From the NCBI RefSeq assembly GCF_009674605.1, contig NZ_WKJO01000002.1:62001-126000 (forward strand): DNA of 64,000 nucleotides. The letters are read 5' to 3'. Numbering within the stretch: position 1 is the first letter of the stretch; every line of letters begins with the position of its first letter. Shown one piece after another: positions 50,594 through 59,021 of this stretch. The stretch is from Haloferax litoreum (GTDB lineage: Archaea > Halobacteriota > Halobacteria > Halobacteriales > Haloferacaceae). Under the pieces are notes generated by a model. It worked only from the letters and a program-made list of their open reading frames with translations. It searched no databases and was not told the DNA's origin. Both the position numbers and the translations under genes were made by a program.

Positions 50594-51513
50594 CGGGATG
50601 ACACCTCCTCCTCGCCAGTCAGACGACCGTATAGTTCCTCAAGCGAGGTCTCTTCTTCTTGGACGCGCTCGATGGTGAAGCCGCGCTCTATCAGGACCGT
50701 GATTAGGTCGTTAACTGACTGGTCTTCAGGGAGCGTGACGACCCAGCCGTCCCGTGATTCACGAGCTTCGATGCCGAGTGCCGCGAACGTACCGTTGTCT
50801 GCGTCGGACTCAAGGTATACCTCGCGGGCACCCTCACCTCTGAGTCGCCCGATAAGCTCGTCTTTCGGGCCCTGTGCGGCGACCGTACCGTCTTTGATGA
50901 CCGTGAGCTCGTCCGCAAGCTGTTCGGCTTCGTAGAGGTTGTGAGTCGAATAACACAGGGTTCGACCCTCCGCTGCGAGGGCGTCAAGCTGGTCACGAAG
51001 GGACCGAGCCGCACCGGGGTCGAGTCCCGTTGTCGGTTCGTCGAGAAACAACACGGCGGGGTCGCCGAGCAACACCCGGGCAATCGTCACGCGCTGACGC
51101 TGTCCACGGCTCAGGTCCGTCGCTGGACGGTCCAAGAGGTCGTCGACAGCCATGGTCTTGGCCGTCTGTTCGATGCGCGCGTCGCGGGTTCGAGTGTCGA
51201 GACCGAGCACGCGTCCCCAGTAATCGAGGTTCTCGCTCACCGTCAGCTGGCCGTTCAGGGGCGTCCCGTGGGGGAGATAGCCGACGCGGGTTTTCACCGA
51301 CTGGTCCGCGAATGGGTCTATCCCAGCAACCGTTACGCCGCCGGCGTCGGGCGGGAGGATTCCAGCTCCGATGCGAAACAGCGTCGTTTTACCTGCACCG
51401 TTCGGCCCCAAGACGACATTGAATCCGGGGTCGAACGCGACAGAGATGTCGTCGAGGGCGGTCACGTCTCCGTAGGTGGGCCGAACGCTGTCGAACACTA
51501 CAGTAGAAGACAT
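50590..51513 (-). CDS. ABC transporter ATP-binding protein
   Basis: A 307-residue CcmA-type ATPase. Walker A 'GPNGAGKTT', signature 'LSRGQRQRV', Walker B 'AVLFLDEPTTGLDP', switch His in 'CYSTHNLYEAEQL'. It forms an exporter with the permease at 49790 (4-base overlap). A short open frame (51581-51640) and the CPBP protease gene precede it, so all may be transcribed from the promoter near 52540. Confidence 0.93.
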   Translation of the reverse strand: MSSTVVFDSVRPTYGDVTALDDISVAFDPGFNVVLGPNGAGKTTLFRIGAGILPPDAGGVTVAGIDPFADQSVKTRVGYLPHGTPLNGQLTVSENLDYWGRVLGLDTRTRDARIEQTAKTMAVDDLLDRPATDLSRGQRQRVTIARVLLGDPAVLFLDEPTTGLDPGAARSLRDQLDALAAEGRTLCYSTHNLYEAEQLADELTVIKDGTVAAQGPKDELIGRLRGEGAREVYLESDADNGTFAALGIEARESRDGWVVTLPEDQSVNDLITVLIERGFTIERVQEEETSLEELYGRLTGEEEVSSR

Positions 51514-51580
51514 GACAAGATTGTAATTTGACCGATGAGTAGTCGTTTCTGAAAACCGCAGGCTCCGATTGTAGCCACGA

Positions 51581-51640
51581 TTAGAGACCCTCAGCTTGTC
51601 GCTTCCGGTCGTACTCCCTCCTGGTTGTGTCCACGGTCAT
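51581..51640 (-). CDS. 19-codon open frame overlapping the CPBP stop
   Basis: The ATG at 51640 overlaps the CPBP stop codon (ATGA), and a TAA follows after 19 codons. The peptide is rich in Arg, Lys, Thr, Asp and Glu. The ATPase gene starts 67 bases later. It could be a translated relay or chance; the first possibility is like the DppF-DppB relay at 20008-20082. Confidence 0.25.
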   Translation of the reverse strand: MTVDTTRREYDRKRQAEGL

Positions 51641-52512
51641 CGGTTACCTCCTCTGATATAGGCCGACCCCGGTATCTCCACACGGGCGAGTGACTCTCGG
51701 CCGAAGTACGCGATGATACCGAGAGCGACGAGTAAGGTGACAGCCACCTGTGTAATCGTGACCGTCGCAATAGCGGTTTCCTGAATGACATCATCAATGA
51801 CGATTTGGTCTGGTGCCAGTGGGAGGAGTATGTCTGCGGTGTTCACCATCGCGTGGAGGACCATCGCGATTAGCACACTTCCCGTGCTGTTGTAGGCCCA
51901 CCCGAGAATGACCGACAACAAGATGATACTGATGAACCAGCCGATTTGATTAACGACTGTGAACCCGGAGTGAGGGGCTATCGGGATGAGGAAATACGGG
52001 AGGTGCCAGAGCGCCCAGACGACGCCGATGATGAGGCTCGCCGTGAGTGCATCGTACCGGTCGTTCAGATAGGGTTGTGCGAATCCACGCCAGCCCGGCT
52101 CTTCGTTCAATCCACCGCTAACCGTGAGGCCGAACAAAAACACGACGGCAACTAGTGCGGGAGATTGGAGGGGCCGACCGATATCGACCGGACCGCCGAT
52201 GGCCCACAGAATCACCGTCGTTACTCCCACAATACCGACAGGTATTCCGAAGGCTGCGAGCCACCAGATTCCACCGACTCGCCACCGAACGATCTGACTG
52301 GCCCAGGCTCTGACATCGTCACCGCGTAGCCACGTTACTGCGGCAGCGCTCACTGGCGGTCCGAAACTACCGATGTAGATGAGAATCCATGGAGTCCAGC
52401 TTTCTTCCATGAACGCTGCTGGGGCCGAGATAACCCACGTGAAGGCAAATGCGCCCACGAAGAATGCAGCAACTGGGTGGTCGTCGATAAAGGGGACTCG
52501 AGTGCTCGTCAT
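51637..52512 (-). CDS. CPBP-family intramembrane metalloprotease, copy 3
   Basis: A 291-residue polytopic protein with 'GGLNEEPGWRGFAQP', 'GVVWALWHLPYFL' and 'AMVLHAMVNTADI'. It is upstream of the ABC-2 exporter genes on the same strand, an arrangement also used by bacteriocin processing, export and immunity clusters, though no peptide precursor is visible. The TATA-like CTTTTATCG lies about 28 bases before the ATG at 52512. Confidence 0.9.
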   Translation of the reverse strand: MTSTRVPFIDDHPVAAFFVGAFAFTWVISAPAAFMEESWTPWILIYIGSFGPPVSAAAVTWLRGDDVRAWASQIVRWRVGGIWWLAAFGIPVGIVGVTTVILWAIGGPVDIGRPLQSPALVAVVFLFGLTVSGGLNEEPGWRGFAQPYLNDRYDALTASLIIGVVWALWHLPYFLIPIAPHSGFTVVNQIGWFISIILLSVILGWAYNSTGSVLIAMVLHAMVNTADILLPLAPDQIVIDDVIQETAIATVTITQVAVTLLVALGIIAYFGRESLARVEIPGSAYIRGGNR

Positions 52513-52713
52513 CGTAGAGACTATTTCTCACCACCACGATAAAAGTGTTGGATATTTTATATAATATCATATAAATAACGCCTCTGTGTTTTAGTTAATG
52601 TGTTGATAGGTATTGCACGAGATGATTGGGAAATATTGATTAGTCAGTTTTCTCTGCCCTATGAGTGACACGTAAGGCGGCATCTGTTTCAGGCGTCGTC
52701 CCCACCAGTACCC

Positions 52714-53547
52714 ATGACTCGTGATGATGCGGAATCTGCCTTCGCTCTATTGGCGAGTGATATCCGGCTTCGAATATTGGAAACGCTGGTCGACGTGCCC
52801 CAACAAGAACCGCTCTCGTTCACCGAACTGTACGACGCGGTTGACGCCGCGAACACGTCACAGTTCTCCTACCACCTGAAGGAACTCACCGAACAGTACG
52901 TCCAGCACCAGGAAACGGGATACGTCGTCACCGACGCAGGACGACGAATCGTTCAGTCGATCAAAGCCGACGAATACACGCTACAGCCGAAATTCGATCC
53001 GGTGGCGATCGAGACGCACTGTCCGTACTGTGGTGCCACGGCAGCAGAAGCGACTTACGATGGCCGACTCGCTACGATAGATTGTCTCTCGTGTGCGAAC
53101 ACCGTACTGCGATACGAATTGCGGCCGGGTCACGTAGCAAAACGGAGTTCCTTACGAGCACTGGAAGCAGCGGATCGGCAGATGCGTGGGGAATTATGTT
53201 CCGCTGTCGACGGTGTCTGTCAACGTTGTGGAGGGTCGATGAAGTTGGAGTTCATCACAGGGAAAGAGGTCGACCCAGCAACGGTACTCGTCGTCTGTGA
53301 GTGCCAACACTGTATGACGACGCTTTCAGTTCCCATAGAGGTTGCACTCTTACACCATCCTGAAGTGATTGCAAAGTTCTGGGATGACAACCTGAACGTA
53401 ACTACGACGCCCACGTGGGAACTGCTTTCAGAAATTTCTGATTGGGATGTCGAGTTAGACGCATCGGACGGGATTATGGTAGAGTTTTCGGGGAACAAAC
53501 ACCTCCGATTCGAGCTCGAACGCGAAGAGGAAACTCAGCTCTGGTGA
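52714..53547 (+). CDS. Winged-helix regulator with zinc-ribbon domains (ArsR-like HTH)
   Basis: A 277-residue regulator. The HTH at residues 5-80 ('FALLASDIRLRILETL', 'FSYHLKELTEQYV') is ArsR-like. Then come two Cys pairs forming a zinc ribbon ('HCPYCGA', 'CLSCANT') and a second ribbon ('VCQRCGG', 'VCECQHC'). The C-terminal 80 residues are probably ligand-sensing. It is divergent from the CPBP/ABC operon, with 201 AT-rich bases between (ATATTTTATATAATATCATA), so it could control that operon. Confidence 0.85.
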   Translation: MTRDDAESAFALLASDIRLRILETLVDVPQQEPLSFTELYDAVDAANTSQFSYHLKELTEQYVQHQETGYVVTDAGRRIVQSIKADEYTLQPKFDPVAIETHCPYCGATAAEATYDGRLATIDCLSCANTVLRYELRPGHVAKRSSLRALEAADRQMRGELCSAVDGVCQRCGGSMKLEFITGKEVDPATVLVVCECQHCMTTLSVPIEVALLHHPEVIAKFWDDNLNVTTTPTWELLSEISDWDVELDASDGIMVEFSGNKHLRFELEREEETQLW

Positions 53548-53554
53548 AGTTTGA

Positions 53555-54091
53555 CGGCACACGTGGTGTGTAGACGGTAACATTACTGCAGTTGTCAATG
53601 AGTACGACGCCGTCGGCCTCGAAAACGAGGAACCAGAGGAGTGGGAGTGGAACGTCGACCAAGAGTATATTGTCAATCCCCCAGAATTGTATCTTAACTC
53701 GATACAAACTCGCGATGGACGGGCAGAGAATACCGTCGAGTCCCATCGGACGAGGTTAGCGAAGTGGGTGCGGACATACCTGGAGTTGCACGGGACAGAT
53801 GCGTTGCTCGAGCCACTGTCGGAGTTAGACCGGCAGCCGAGAGAGATAGAGCGCTGTCTCGCCGTTCTCGACGTCTTCGATGAGGAGCTCTCGACGGACC
53901 GGTCGAAGCTCGATTATCTACACGTCGGAAGAGCGTGGTACGCCTTCGTGATACGCCGGAAGTACGCGAAGTACAATCCACTCGCCGAGGCTGGGGAGGA
54001 GTTCGGCTGGGAAGCCAGTGAACCAAACCCACAGGCATTGTCGGCGTCACAGGTTCGCCGAATCGGCCTTGTTGAAACCCTCAATCAGTGA
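53555..54091 (+). pseudogene. Truncated site-specific integrase (tyrosine recombinase, N-terminal part only)
   Basis: An open frame after a TGA at 53552. The translation 'ENTVESHRTRLAKWVRTYL', 'RAWYAFVIRRKYAKYNPLAEAG' and 'PQALSASQVRRI' matches the SAM-like core-binding domain of XerC/D-type integrases. The first codons of the catalytic domain follow, then a switch at 54065 to unrelated residues where the 17-base inverted repeat begins. No good start codon is in frame apart from a TTG at 53687. I read this as an integrase cut by insertion. Confidence 0.55.
54065..54081 (+). repeat. 17-bp inverted repeat, left copy (IS end)
   Basis: GGCCTTGTTGAAACCCT. The exact reverse complement is at 56275-56291. 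It begins where the integrase reading frame loses homology, supporting an insertion edge. Confidence 0.6.
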
Positions 54092-54104
54092 TAGGTTTCA
54101 GGCC

Positions 54105-54137
54105 GCGTGCTGCATACAACGCGCGTATTCAGCACGC
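54105..54137 (+). repeat. Hairpin, left of the DUF6326 gene
   Basis: 13-base arms, GCGTGCTGCATAC (54105-54117) and GTATTCAGCACGC (54125-54137), with one mismatch and a 7-base loop. It could be a transposon-end hairpin (IS200/IS605-like) or a terminator. Confidence 0.4.
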
Positions 54138-54247
54138 TTCCCGTCTATGTAGTTGGGTGTCACTCAGTTGCCCGTGACACCATCGCAGCGTGAAAATGGT
54201 ACCACTTCACATGGCTGGAGGTTCATGTGTGTATGGAGAGAAAGCAC

Positions 54248-54730
54248 ATGAGCGAAGCACGTACCGAAGTAAACGAGACAAATGGGTTGGAAGACGTCGA
54301 GATGAATGTAAAACTGAAGCTTGCGGGGTTGTGGACATCATTTATGTTTTTATATGTATATGTAGATATTTTTGGATTTTACAAGCCAGGGACTATTGAG
54401 GATATACTAATAGGAGAAGTATTCACGTTCCAAATCACGCCAACATTTGTGTTGGTTGCACTAGTATTTGTGACAATTCCGGGTTTGATGATTTTCCTGT
54501 CTCTGGCATTGCCGGCAAGAGTGAATCGATGGACGAATATTGTCGTGGCAATACTCTATGTACCTTTTACTTTATACAATTTAGTGGGCGAATCTTGGTC
54601 ATATATGTATTTTGGGGCAGGCATAGAAACTGTTCTTCTTGCAATAGTTATCTGGTATGCCTGGAAATGGCCTCGGACTACAGGGAGTAGTTCAGATTCT
54701 GAGACTGGCTCAACCACTGCACTCACATAG
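54248..54730 (+). CDS. DUF6326-like membrane protein, AT-rich
   Basis: A 160-residue protein with four membrane helices: 'LAGLWTSFMFLYVYVDIFGFY', 'FVLVALVFVTIPGLMIFLSLA', 'IVVAILYVPFTLYNLVGES' and 'ETVLLAIVIWYAWKWP', each given in part. The order and the 'W-YAW-WP' end match bacterial DUF6326 proteins as remembered. The codons are strikingly AT-rich (ATA, TTT, TTA) compared with neighbouring genes, indicating recent transfer. Start at the ATG at 54248, with the ATG at 54302 as an alternative. It lies inside the putative mobile element. Confidence 0.7.
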   Translation: MSEARTEVNETNGLEDVEMNVKLKLAGLWTSFMFLYVYVDIFGFYKPGTIEDILIGEVFTFQITPTFVLVALVFVTIPGLMIFLSLALPARVNRWTNIVVAILYVPFTLYNLVGESWSYMYFGAGIETVLLAIVIWYAWKWPRTTGSSSDSETGSTTALT

Positions 54731-54826
54731 ATCGAAGGTGTGACACCGTCTAGTGGTTCGTCAAGCGTGGAGTTGCGGGCTCGCGCCCCGCTAACTCACC
54801 AGTCCCTATTGAATAGTTCTCGTGGC

Positions 54827-54859
54827 GCGTGCAAGATACAGCCTCTGTATCGGTCACGC
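54827..54859 (+). repeat. Hairpin, right of the DUF6326 gene
   Basis: Perfect inner arms GATACAG and CTGTATC around CCT, extended by GCGTG and CACGC. With the hairpin at 54105-54137 it frames the AT-rich gene. Either could be a mobile-element end or a terminator. Confidence 0.4.
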
Positions 54860-54955
54860 TGCTACTGACAGCCAATGGGTAGTTCGTCGAATCTCTGCTG
54901 AATACAGGGCGCAAGTCTTGCAGGTCGAAAAAGCAGGTATCTCGGCGGTCTGAAT

Positions 54956-55204
54956 TTATTCGCCCTGTTTGACTTCATAGATCTCGTCAGCGGTGAGGCC
55001 GTGGGCTTCTTCGTGGACCTTCTCACCCGCTTCCTTGCTCGGACCCTCAAAGAGACAGAAGACAGCGCCCTCGTCTTCGTCTACCCAGTAATTCAGGTAT
55101 TTCACACCGTGCTTCTCCTGGGTTTCAAGATCCTTTTTGTGAGCCTCTACGACGTCCTCAACGCTCGCGTCCACATTCCGGTGGACGTCCATATACAATG
55201 ACAT
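54956..55204 (-). CDS. DUF4242 family protein
   Basis: An 82-residue protein of the DUF4242 (SCO4226-like, nickel-binding) group. It has 'MDVHRNVDASVEDVVEAHKKD', 'YLNYWVDEDEGAVFCLFEGPS' and 'VHEEAHGLTADEIYEVKQGE', each in short form here. Two His and several acidic residues could bind a metal. Codon use is GC-rich, unlike the DUF6326 neighbour. The function is unknown. Confidence 0.8.
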   Translation of the reverse strand: MSLYMDVHRNVDASVEDVVEAHKKDLETQEKHGVKYLNYWVDEDEGAVFCLFEGPSKEAGEKVHEEAHGLTADEIYEVKQGE

Positions 55205-55385
55205 GGTTCAGATATTGTTACGCCTCCACAAGGCATTAATAGAGGACATTTTCACGCCAACTTGATTATTGAGTAACAGGGTGGAAACACCGTCGAGAGG
55301 TGCGTTCTTCACATGGCACGTGGAGAAGTTTGGGAACGATGTGATGAATGGATCCTCGATATTCAGCAGTCCATTCCTCTCAGCA

Positions 55386-56237
55386 TTAGGGACAATCGCT
55401 CCCTTCACGCGAAATAGCGAGGTCTCGTTCCACGTTGTGAACGACGCACTTGATGACGAGTTCGCGGAACTGCTTCCACCAGCGGCGTGACCGCACGAAG
55501 GCACCGAATTTCTGTTTGATTGCCGCGTTGACCGTCTCGTTCATGTTACGCTGATGGTAGAGATCGCCGTCCAGCCGTGCATTCCATGCTTTGTGGAGTG
55601 AGGTGAACTCACGATGCTTGATGAGCGGTCGAATATCGTTGTCACGGGCGAGCCGCCGGAGTTTTTGATCGTCGTAGCCCTTGTCACCGGTCAAGACTTC
55701 GATGGACTGTGCGTTCCGTTTCACTACCTGTGGCGCAATTTGCGTATCGTGCTTCCGCGTTGTCGTCACGTGAATATCGAGAACCGCATTGGTCGCCGTA
55801 TCGACCAACAGCGTCGTCTTCAACTGTTGGATGGTGAGGTTCGTTCGCTTCGTGTAGTGAGTTGATGCATGAGCCCGCTCGAATCCGGACGCATCGATGC
55901 CGATGACACCGTTCAGCGGCAAGTTCGAAAGTGAAACGTTCAGCAGAATCCGCCAGACGGCCATTTCCAAGCGGTCGAACGGCTTTCAGAGTGTCGAGGG
56001 TGCTGGAATCGAATCGAGATCGAGGGCGTCACGAATGCGAGGCATCTCGATGAGTTCATCAACGAGGTCGCGGTACGTGGTCGTCTTTTTCACCTTGAGA
56101 CAGAGAAGCACGACGTGCTGGCGGAGCGTGAACCGCTTCCGTGAATATCGAGTCGAAAACCGTGCAACAGCACGGCGAGCCAGCACCAGAGCCCGTTCAA
56201 CGAAACGGAGAATGCGTGACTTCGGCAGGGAATCCAT
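55386..56237 (-). pseudogene. IS5-family transposase, interrupted by one in-frame TGA
   Basis: The DDE transposase reads in a single frame from ATG 56237 to 55386 (283 codons) except for a TGA at 55986-55988. 'IGIDASGFERAHASTHYTKR', 'LTGDKGYDDQKLRR' and 'MNETVNAAIKQKFG' (here in parts) supply the D, D and E regions. No frameshift is present, so one base change would restore the protein. The last residues (AISREGSDCP) look unlike family C-termini, so the 3' end may be altered. The right inverted repeat lies 38 bases upstream of its start. Confidence 0.8.
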
Positions 56238-56274
56238 CCTATCTCAGACTACTCGTCCATCATGTTTGCCAGCA

Positions 56275-56291
56275 AGGGTTTCAACAAGGCC
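56275..56291 (-). repeat. 17-bp inverted repeat, right copy (IS end)
   Basis: AGGGTTTCAACAAGGCC, the exact reverse complement of 54065-54081. It lies just upstream of the IS5-type transposase start, the normal place for the right terminus of such an element. Confidence 0.6.
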
Positions 56292-56352
56292 AACTCAACA
56301 CATTCGCCAGTCGTTATGATCGGTGCGTAGTCCATCTCATCAGTACCAGCTT

Positions 56353-57404
56353 TCAACAGAAGTCAGTGAGCCGCCAGATATTGTATAAGAGGACAGCAAT
56401 CACGAAGTAGAACAACCGAACTCGATAATCCTTCGACGAGGTCTTCGCGAGGAAATCATGCTTGATGCTCTTGTATTCGTTTTCAATCTGCCAGCGACTG
56501 CTGTAGCGCCGACAGAACGATTCGGCTTCCTCTGGTGTAACACGAGCATTCGTCGCAAAGACAGTTGTCCCATCTGTTTTCGTCGAGGGAACGTACAGAA
56601 ACTGCATCGCGTGCGAGCCCTGCTCGACGTGGACAGACGGTGACTCGACGGCGGCCTCTTGGCCGTCCTGCTCCATCTGCTCAATCGCTTTGCGCTCTGA
56701 GCTCGTGGTCCGTTTAGGAATCAGGTAGTTCACGCCAAGGTTCGAGAGCGTCTGAAACACCCGCATCGAGTCGAACTCTCGGTCGCACAGCACCATCTCG
56801 ATAGGGACGTGTTCCTTCGCTTGATGAACTAATCGCCGGACAACACGGTGAATCCGATTCGGTGGGTTGTTGTCCCACGCTGAACTTTCACGAACTGGTT
56901 CGACAGCCAAAACGAGAGGAATACTCTGGCCGACAATCGAGAGGGTAGCAAACTTAAACGCACGCCCGTCGCCGTCTTTTGTCCCGCTGACCATCGACAT
57001 TCCTTCGACATTACCGAAGTAGGGAACAGTCGTAATGTCGAGCGCGACGGTCACTGGCCGCCGAAATGAGACTTCAGACTCGATTACTGAGAGGAGTCGG
57101 TCGGTAGCAGTCTGGAAGCCATCAAAGAATGATTCGCCATCGAACTGTTTGACTGCCCGGAGGTGCGTATCACCGTGCGGGCCGTATTCTTTGCCACGTC
57201 AGTACTGAAAGCGTGATGCGCCTTGGGCAGTCCCGCAGCCAACCATGCCCATGAACGTCTGTAACTCGAAGAATCGAGAATCATCATACGACGAGTTGTC
57301 TGCTCTGCCAGACTCAAATGGGCTGAAGCAATATTCTCGTGCTAATCGAGTTTCTGTCCCGAGTGCGGCTCAGAGCTCAAGTCAACCAGAAATGTAGATT
57401 GCAT
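56353..57404 (-). pseudogene. IS4-type transposase, broken by a stop and a frameshift
   Basis: The C-terminal 233 residues are intact: 'VALDITTVPYFGNVEGM', 'MVLCDREFDSMRVFQTL', 'RYSSRWQIENEYKSIK' and 'RLFYFVIAVLLYNIWRLTDF', the DDE and Y-R-W-x-IE blocks of IS4/ISH-type enzymes. Upstream in the same frame follows 'EYGPHGDTHLRAVKQFDGE', then a TGA near 57200, then 'FFELQTFMGMVG' and 'TRLAREYCFSPFESGR'. Near 57345-57365 the frame shifts to reach an ATG at 57404 ('MQSTFLVDLSSE'). So at least two lesions inactivate it. Confidence 0.75.
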
Positions 57405-57438
57405 ACGTCCAGTTCTCCACCACTCTCTGAATTCTGTT

Positions 57439-57798
57439 TTGATAAAACGGGTGAAAAACTTCAGAGGTTTTGGTGGTCCGGTACCACCTAGTATTGTGGA
57501 GTATGAAATCGGTGCCGACGAATTGGTCAGCACGGCCGTTGTACGCGCGGTGAGCGCAGTCGACGGTCGTGAACCCAGTTCGCTCCGACCGCTGGGGAAC
57601 GTCATTGATCCAACCGCGTTAGATACGTTGTTCGACCCGCAGTACGACGGAACACCTCGGACAGGTGGGCGCCTCTCGTTCGTCTACAACGGTTGTCACA
57701 TCACGGTTGACAATGGTGAGTATCTCACTCTTCAGTTGCTCGAAGACCGTTTCCGCCACGAACGAGATCCAGAACCCACCGACAGTTGCTTCCGCTGA
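57439..57798 (+). CDS. HalOD1 output-domain protein, copy 1
   Basis: A 119-residue frame whose residues 20-110 match HalOD1: 'EIGADELVSTAVVRAVSAV', 'PLGNVIDPTALDTLFD', 'GRLSFVYNGCHITVDN'. The start is uncertain: a TTG at 57439 or the GTG at 57496, which begins close to the domain. It lies next to the broken IS4 gene, so an original N-terminus may be lost. It is convergent with a TrmB gene, repeating the TrmB-HalOD1 pairing at 59022-60272. Confidence 0.75.
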   Translation: MIKRVKNFRGFGGPVPPSIVEYEIGADELVSTAVVRAVSAVDGREPSSLRPLGNVIDPTALDTLFDPQYDGTPRTGGRLSFVYNGCHITVDNGEYLTLQLLEDRFRHERDPEPTDSCFR

Positions 57799-57831
57799 AG
57801 GATTGGTCAGTAGCCGCTCGTCGCTAGACCA

Positions 57832-58632
57832 CTACTTTGGGTCACGAGCGGTCAACAACCCTTGAGACATGAGCCGTCGGGAGATTACGACGAGACCATT
57901 CCCGAACCCTCCGCCGAAGATTGCTTGTTCCTCTTTGCTGCCGGGCATGATAGAACTCACGAGGATCGTCGAGCGGTCAGTCAGGAGGAGTCGGCCGATT
58001 GCCGTCTCGTCTTCGGAAGTGTTCTCGCCGTGGAGCCACTCGAGACCAGAGATGAACGTCGTGGCGTCCGGCACCGCCGTTTGGATCTGGTCTTGAAGCG
58101 ACTCCGTCAGCGCGCCGATGAGAAGATCGACCCCGTCATCGACATCGTTGAGTCTGGCAACGAGATCCTCGGTCAGCAGTGACTCATCGCCCAGTACCAG
58201 CACAATCTCCTCGGACGCTTTCTCGATGAGCTGGTCCGTCCGATTTTCAATCGCGGTGCGCCCGGACATCGCCCACACCTGCTGGACGGGTCTCTCGTCG
58301 TCTCCGTCGATGATTTCGACCGTGTCCAGCGCATTGTGGAGTCGATCGACTCGGTCTTCGTACTGGTCGCGTAAGGTCTCGGTCGCCTCGTCGAGCGGAA
58401 CCGCCCGGAACTGCTGGGGGCTCGAGTGCTGGATTTCGACCAGGCCTTGCGCTTCCAGCACTCGAATCGCATCGTACACCCGCGTTCGGGGAACCTCCGT
58501 CATCTCACTCAATTGCTTTGCTGTTCCCGTGTGGAGACGGGACAGGCCGACGAAACATCGCGCCTCGTATTCTTTCAAGCCAAGTTGCTGGAGGACTTCG
58601 ATTGCGTCCTCCAAACTGTCAGTAGTAGTCAT
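57832..58632 (-). CDS. TrmB family transcriptional regulator, copy 1
   Basis: A 266-residue regulator. The N-terminal TrmB winged helix is 'LQQLGLKEYEARCFVGLSRL' through 'MTEVPRTRVYDAIRVLEAQGLVEI' (in parts). The C-terminal part (about 115-260) is the short TrmB_C-like sensor, resembling a phospholipase-D-like fold ('RLLLTDRSTILVSS'). It lacks the long sugar-binding domain. I start at the ATG at 58632. It is divergent from the second TrmB gene, with 389 bases between. Confidence 0.88.
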   Translation of the reverse strand: MTTTDSLEDAIEVLQQLGLKEYEARCFVGLSRLHTGTAKQLSEMTEVPRTRVYDAIRVLEAQGLVEIQHSSPQQFRAVPLDEATETLRDQYEDRVDRLHNALDTVEIIDGDDERPVQQVWAMSGRTAIENRTDQLIEKASEEIVLVLGDESLLTEDLVARLNDVDDGVDLLIGALTESLQDQIQTAVPDATTFISGLEWLHGENTSEDETAIGRLLLTDRSTILVSSIMPGSKEEQAIFGGGFGNGLVVISRRLMSQGLLTARDPK

Positions 58633-59021
58633 GTGTCCCAACCTCACGGGGTGTTCCCCAGTGATTCTCTAATTAGTTTGCTCCCGACACGGATAGGTAT
58701 TGTCACTCAGTTTATGACGGTGAATGTGGATGAGTCGTGAGATGGGAAGTATAACCGTCTGAACCCACCCCAGAGACGGGTTGGATAAAATTATTGTGAG
58801 TATTATAGTGACAACTGGGGAATCTGGACATCACACCATAGAAGTACAGATAATCGAGATATAAGATTGTCACCCGTTTAATCACAAAAGGTATATGGCG
58901 TGTGAAGCCCGACCACTTCATCGGCACGCGGGCCAATTCTGTGTCCCACCCACCGCACTGCTTCGTTCCGCTCGGACGCTCTCCGTGGCTGGGCTCACAA
59001 TGACCCACATCCGCCTGACCG
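58633..59021. other. Intergenic region between divergent TrmB genes
   Basis: 389 bases with no gene. It is AT-rich at 58780-58900 (ATAAAATTATTGTGAGTATTA and GGTATATGG). This is enough for two divergent promoters and operator sites for the TrmB proteins. I see no clear palindrome. Confidence 0.5.

Larger units (their letters stand above)
54065..56291. mobile_element. IS5-type element with passenger genes (or nested IS remnants)
   Basis: It is bounded by perfect 17-base inverted repeats and contains the disrupted IS5-type transposase (55386-56237) close to the right end, as expected. At 2.2 kb it is about twice the usual length. The extra 1.3 kb at the left carries a DUF6326 gene and a DUF4242 gene, plus two hairpins. 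No target-site duplication is evident. It may be a passenger-carrying element or the result of deletions between several copies. Confidence 0.45.

Noticed and set aside
54065-56291. The paired 17-base repeats as part of a CRISPR array
   Set aside because: Only two copies, in inverted orientation, with no regular spacers. No Cas genes are in the window.
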